This document shows positions 6,196-7,078 of a stretch of DNA of 7,078 bases, piece by piece. The notes under the pieces are model-generated. The model did not search any database, was not told the origin of the DNA, and was given only the letters and a program-made list of their open reading frames with translations. The stretch's first letter is position 1; every line of letters starts with the position of its first letter. A program made the position numbers and the translations under genes. The stretch comes from an uncultured Collinsella sp. (GTDB lineage Bacteria > Actinomycetota > Coriobacteriia > Coriobacteriales > Coriobacteriaceae), in contig URTD01000096.1 of the NCBI GenBank assembly GCA_900550735.1, positions 1-7,078 on the forward strand. Direction: 5' to 3'.

Positions 6196-7078
6196 TTAGG
6201 CCTCGGTGGCGAGCACGCGGCCCGTCATCTCGGCGGAAGGCTCCAGACCAGCCATGGTGAGCATAGTCGGAGCGATATCGGAAAGACGACCGTCCTCGAT
6301 ACCGGTGAGCTGTGCCTTCTCATCAACGATGATGAACGGCACGCGGTTGGTGGTGTGCGCCGTAAACGGATGCTTGGAACCGTCGGAAGCAACGTCAAAC
6401 ATATGATCGGCGTTGCCGTGGTCGGCGGTAATCAACGCAAAGCCGCCCTTGGCGAGAATCGCCGGGACAACCTTGGACAGGGCATCGTCAACAGCCTCGA
6501 CGGCCTTAACGGCAGCGTCGAAGACACCGGTGTGACCAACCATATCGGCGTTAGCGAAGTTGAGCATGATCATATCGTATTTATCGGCCTTGATCTGTTC
6601 GATGACTTTTTCCGTAACGATAGGAGCATTCATTTCCGGCTGCAGGTCATAGGTTGCAACCTTCGGGGACGGTACCAAGATACGGTCTTCGCCCTTGTTC
6701 GGTTCTTCTTCGCCGCCGTTAAAGAAATACGTGACGTGAGCGTATTTTTCCGTTTCTGCAATGCGAAGCTGGGTCTTGCCGGCTTTGGCCAGGACTTCAC
6801 CCAAGGTATGGGGAATCCGTTCTTTGTCGTAGACGACATGGGCCGGAAGATCATCTTCGTAGCGGGTCATGGTCGCAAAGTAGACGTCCAATTTTTTCGG
6901 ACGCGGGAATTCAGCAAAGTCAGGAACGACGAAAGCCGTCGTCAGCTGACGAGCCCGGTCAGGGCGGAAATTGAAGAAGACGACGCTGTCCCCATCTTCA
7001 ACGGGATGTTTACGGATGACCGTCGGGACGACGAATTCATCGGAAACGTCGGCTTCATAAGAATGTTTCAAGCACGTG
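6196..7078 (-). CDS. gpmI: 2,3-bisphosphoglycerate-independent phosphoglycerate mutase (C-terminal part, cut by the window edge)
   Basis: The enzyme interconverts 3- and 2-phosphoglycerate in glycolysis using two divalent metals, usually Mn. About 294 of the usual 510 or so residues are present. The frame continues past 7071, where an apparent TTG start is really an internal Leu codon, to the window edge. Numbering from that Leu, visible residues include the substrate-binding arginines in FRPDR (R36, R39), K109 in ETEKYAHVT, metal ligands D176 and H180 in NFANADMVGHTG, D217-H218 in ADHGNA and H239 in HTTN. The phosphoserine domain is outside the window. The gene ends in a clear terminator. 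It is oddly mosaic: residues 1 to about 165 use GAA for all 16 Glu and AAA for 9 of 13 Lys, whereas the rest uses GAG for all 6 Glu and AAG for all 5 Lys, like the other genes here. The reading frame and active site are intact across the change. Confidence 0.95.
   Translation of the reverse strand, partial: TCLKHSYEADVSDEFVVPTVIRKHPVEDGDSVVFFNFRPDRARQLTTAFVVPDFAEFPRPKKLDVYFATMTRYEDDLPAHVVYDKERIPHTLGEVLAKAGKTQLRIAETEKYAHVTYFFNGGEEEPNKGEDRILVPSPKVATYDLQPEMNAPIVTEKVIEQIKADKYDMIMLNFANADMVGHTGVFDAAVKAVEAVDDALSKVVPAILAKGGFALITADHGNADHMFDVASDGSKHPFTAHTTNRVPFIIVDEKAQLTGIEDGRLSDIAPTMLTMAGLEPSAEMTGRVLATEA
6505..6582. other. Codon-usage breakpoint interval within gpmI (mosaic or chimeric junction)
   Basis: Bounded by the first native-style Lys codon (AAG, K189, 6505-6507) and the first foreign-style Lys codon (AAA, K164, 6580-6582). 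The interval encodes the conserved NFANADMVGHTG active-site region, the sort of sequence shared by unrelated gpmI genes and thus prone both to homologous recombination and to misassembly. The exact joint cannot be placed from this sequence alone. Confidence 0.6.

Noticed and set aside
7069..7071. TTG as the start codon of gpmI
   Set aside because: The enzyme family continues about 220 residues further N-terminal, and the frame stays open to the window edge. This Leu is internal.

Overview
The window is ordinary bacterial chromosome with every gene on the minus strand. It reads, in transcription order from the right edge, gpmI (3' part) - secG - oppA - oppB - oppC - oppD - oppF (5' part). The strong GAG/AAG and G/C-ending codon preference, AAGGAGG-type ribosome binding sites, and a Tat-type lipoprotein OppA with an RRAF motif and an LAAC lipobox fit a high-GC gut actinobacterium of the Coriobacteriia (Collinsella/Olsenella type). 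The taxon is an inference from style and not from a database match.

Right part (5724-7078): the C-terminal part of the glycolytic cofactor-independent phosphoglycerate mutase (gpmI) ends in a strong intrinsic terminator (6139-6170). It is followed by a small secG, encoding the accessory subunit of the SecYEG translocon, with its own terminator (5724-5753). The part of gpmI encoding window residues 1 to about 165 uses completely different Glu and Lys codons from the rest of the gene and the window. The change falls at 6505-6582, inside a highly conserved active-site segment, so this gene is either a natural mosaic or an assembly chimera.

Middle and left part (1-5609): a classical oligopeptide ABC importer operon. 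It begins with a candidate sigma-70 promoter (5581-5609), a possible 5' stem-loop and a leader of about 90 nt. The lipoprotein receptor OppA comes next, followed by a 156-nt gap carrying a stable hairpin (3682-3711) that probably sets the ratio of receptor to transporter. Then come the two permeases OppB and OppC and the two ATPases OppD and OppF, packed with gaps of 14 nt, 2 nt and a TAATG overlap. OppF is cut by the left edge after Walker B. OppA captures peptides outside the cell, OppB/OppC form the channel, and OppD/OppF hydrolyse ATP to drive import.

No undescribed system is visible: no mobile element, CRISPR array, RNA gene or unknown gene. The points worth a second look are the gpmI discontinuity, the acidic DEDGN/DENGD insert in OppB, the four-cysteine cluster in OppD, the cysteine-rich Tat-type OppA, and the control elements around oppA. 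No stretch over 300 bases lacks a gene; the longest, 5485-5775 (291 nt), holds the oppA control region and the secG terminator.
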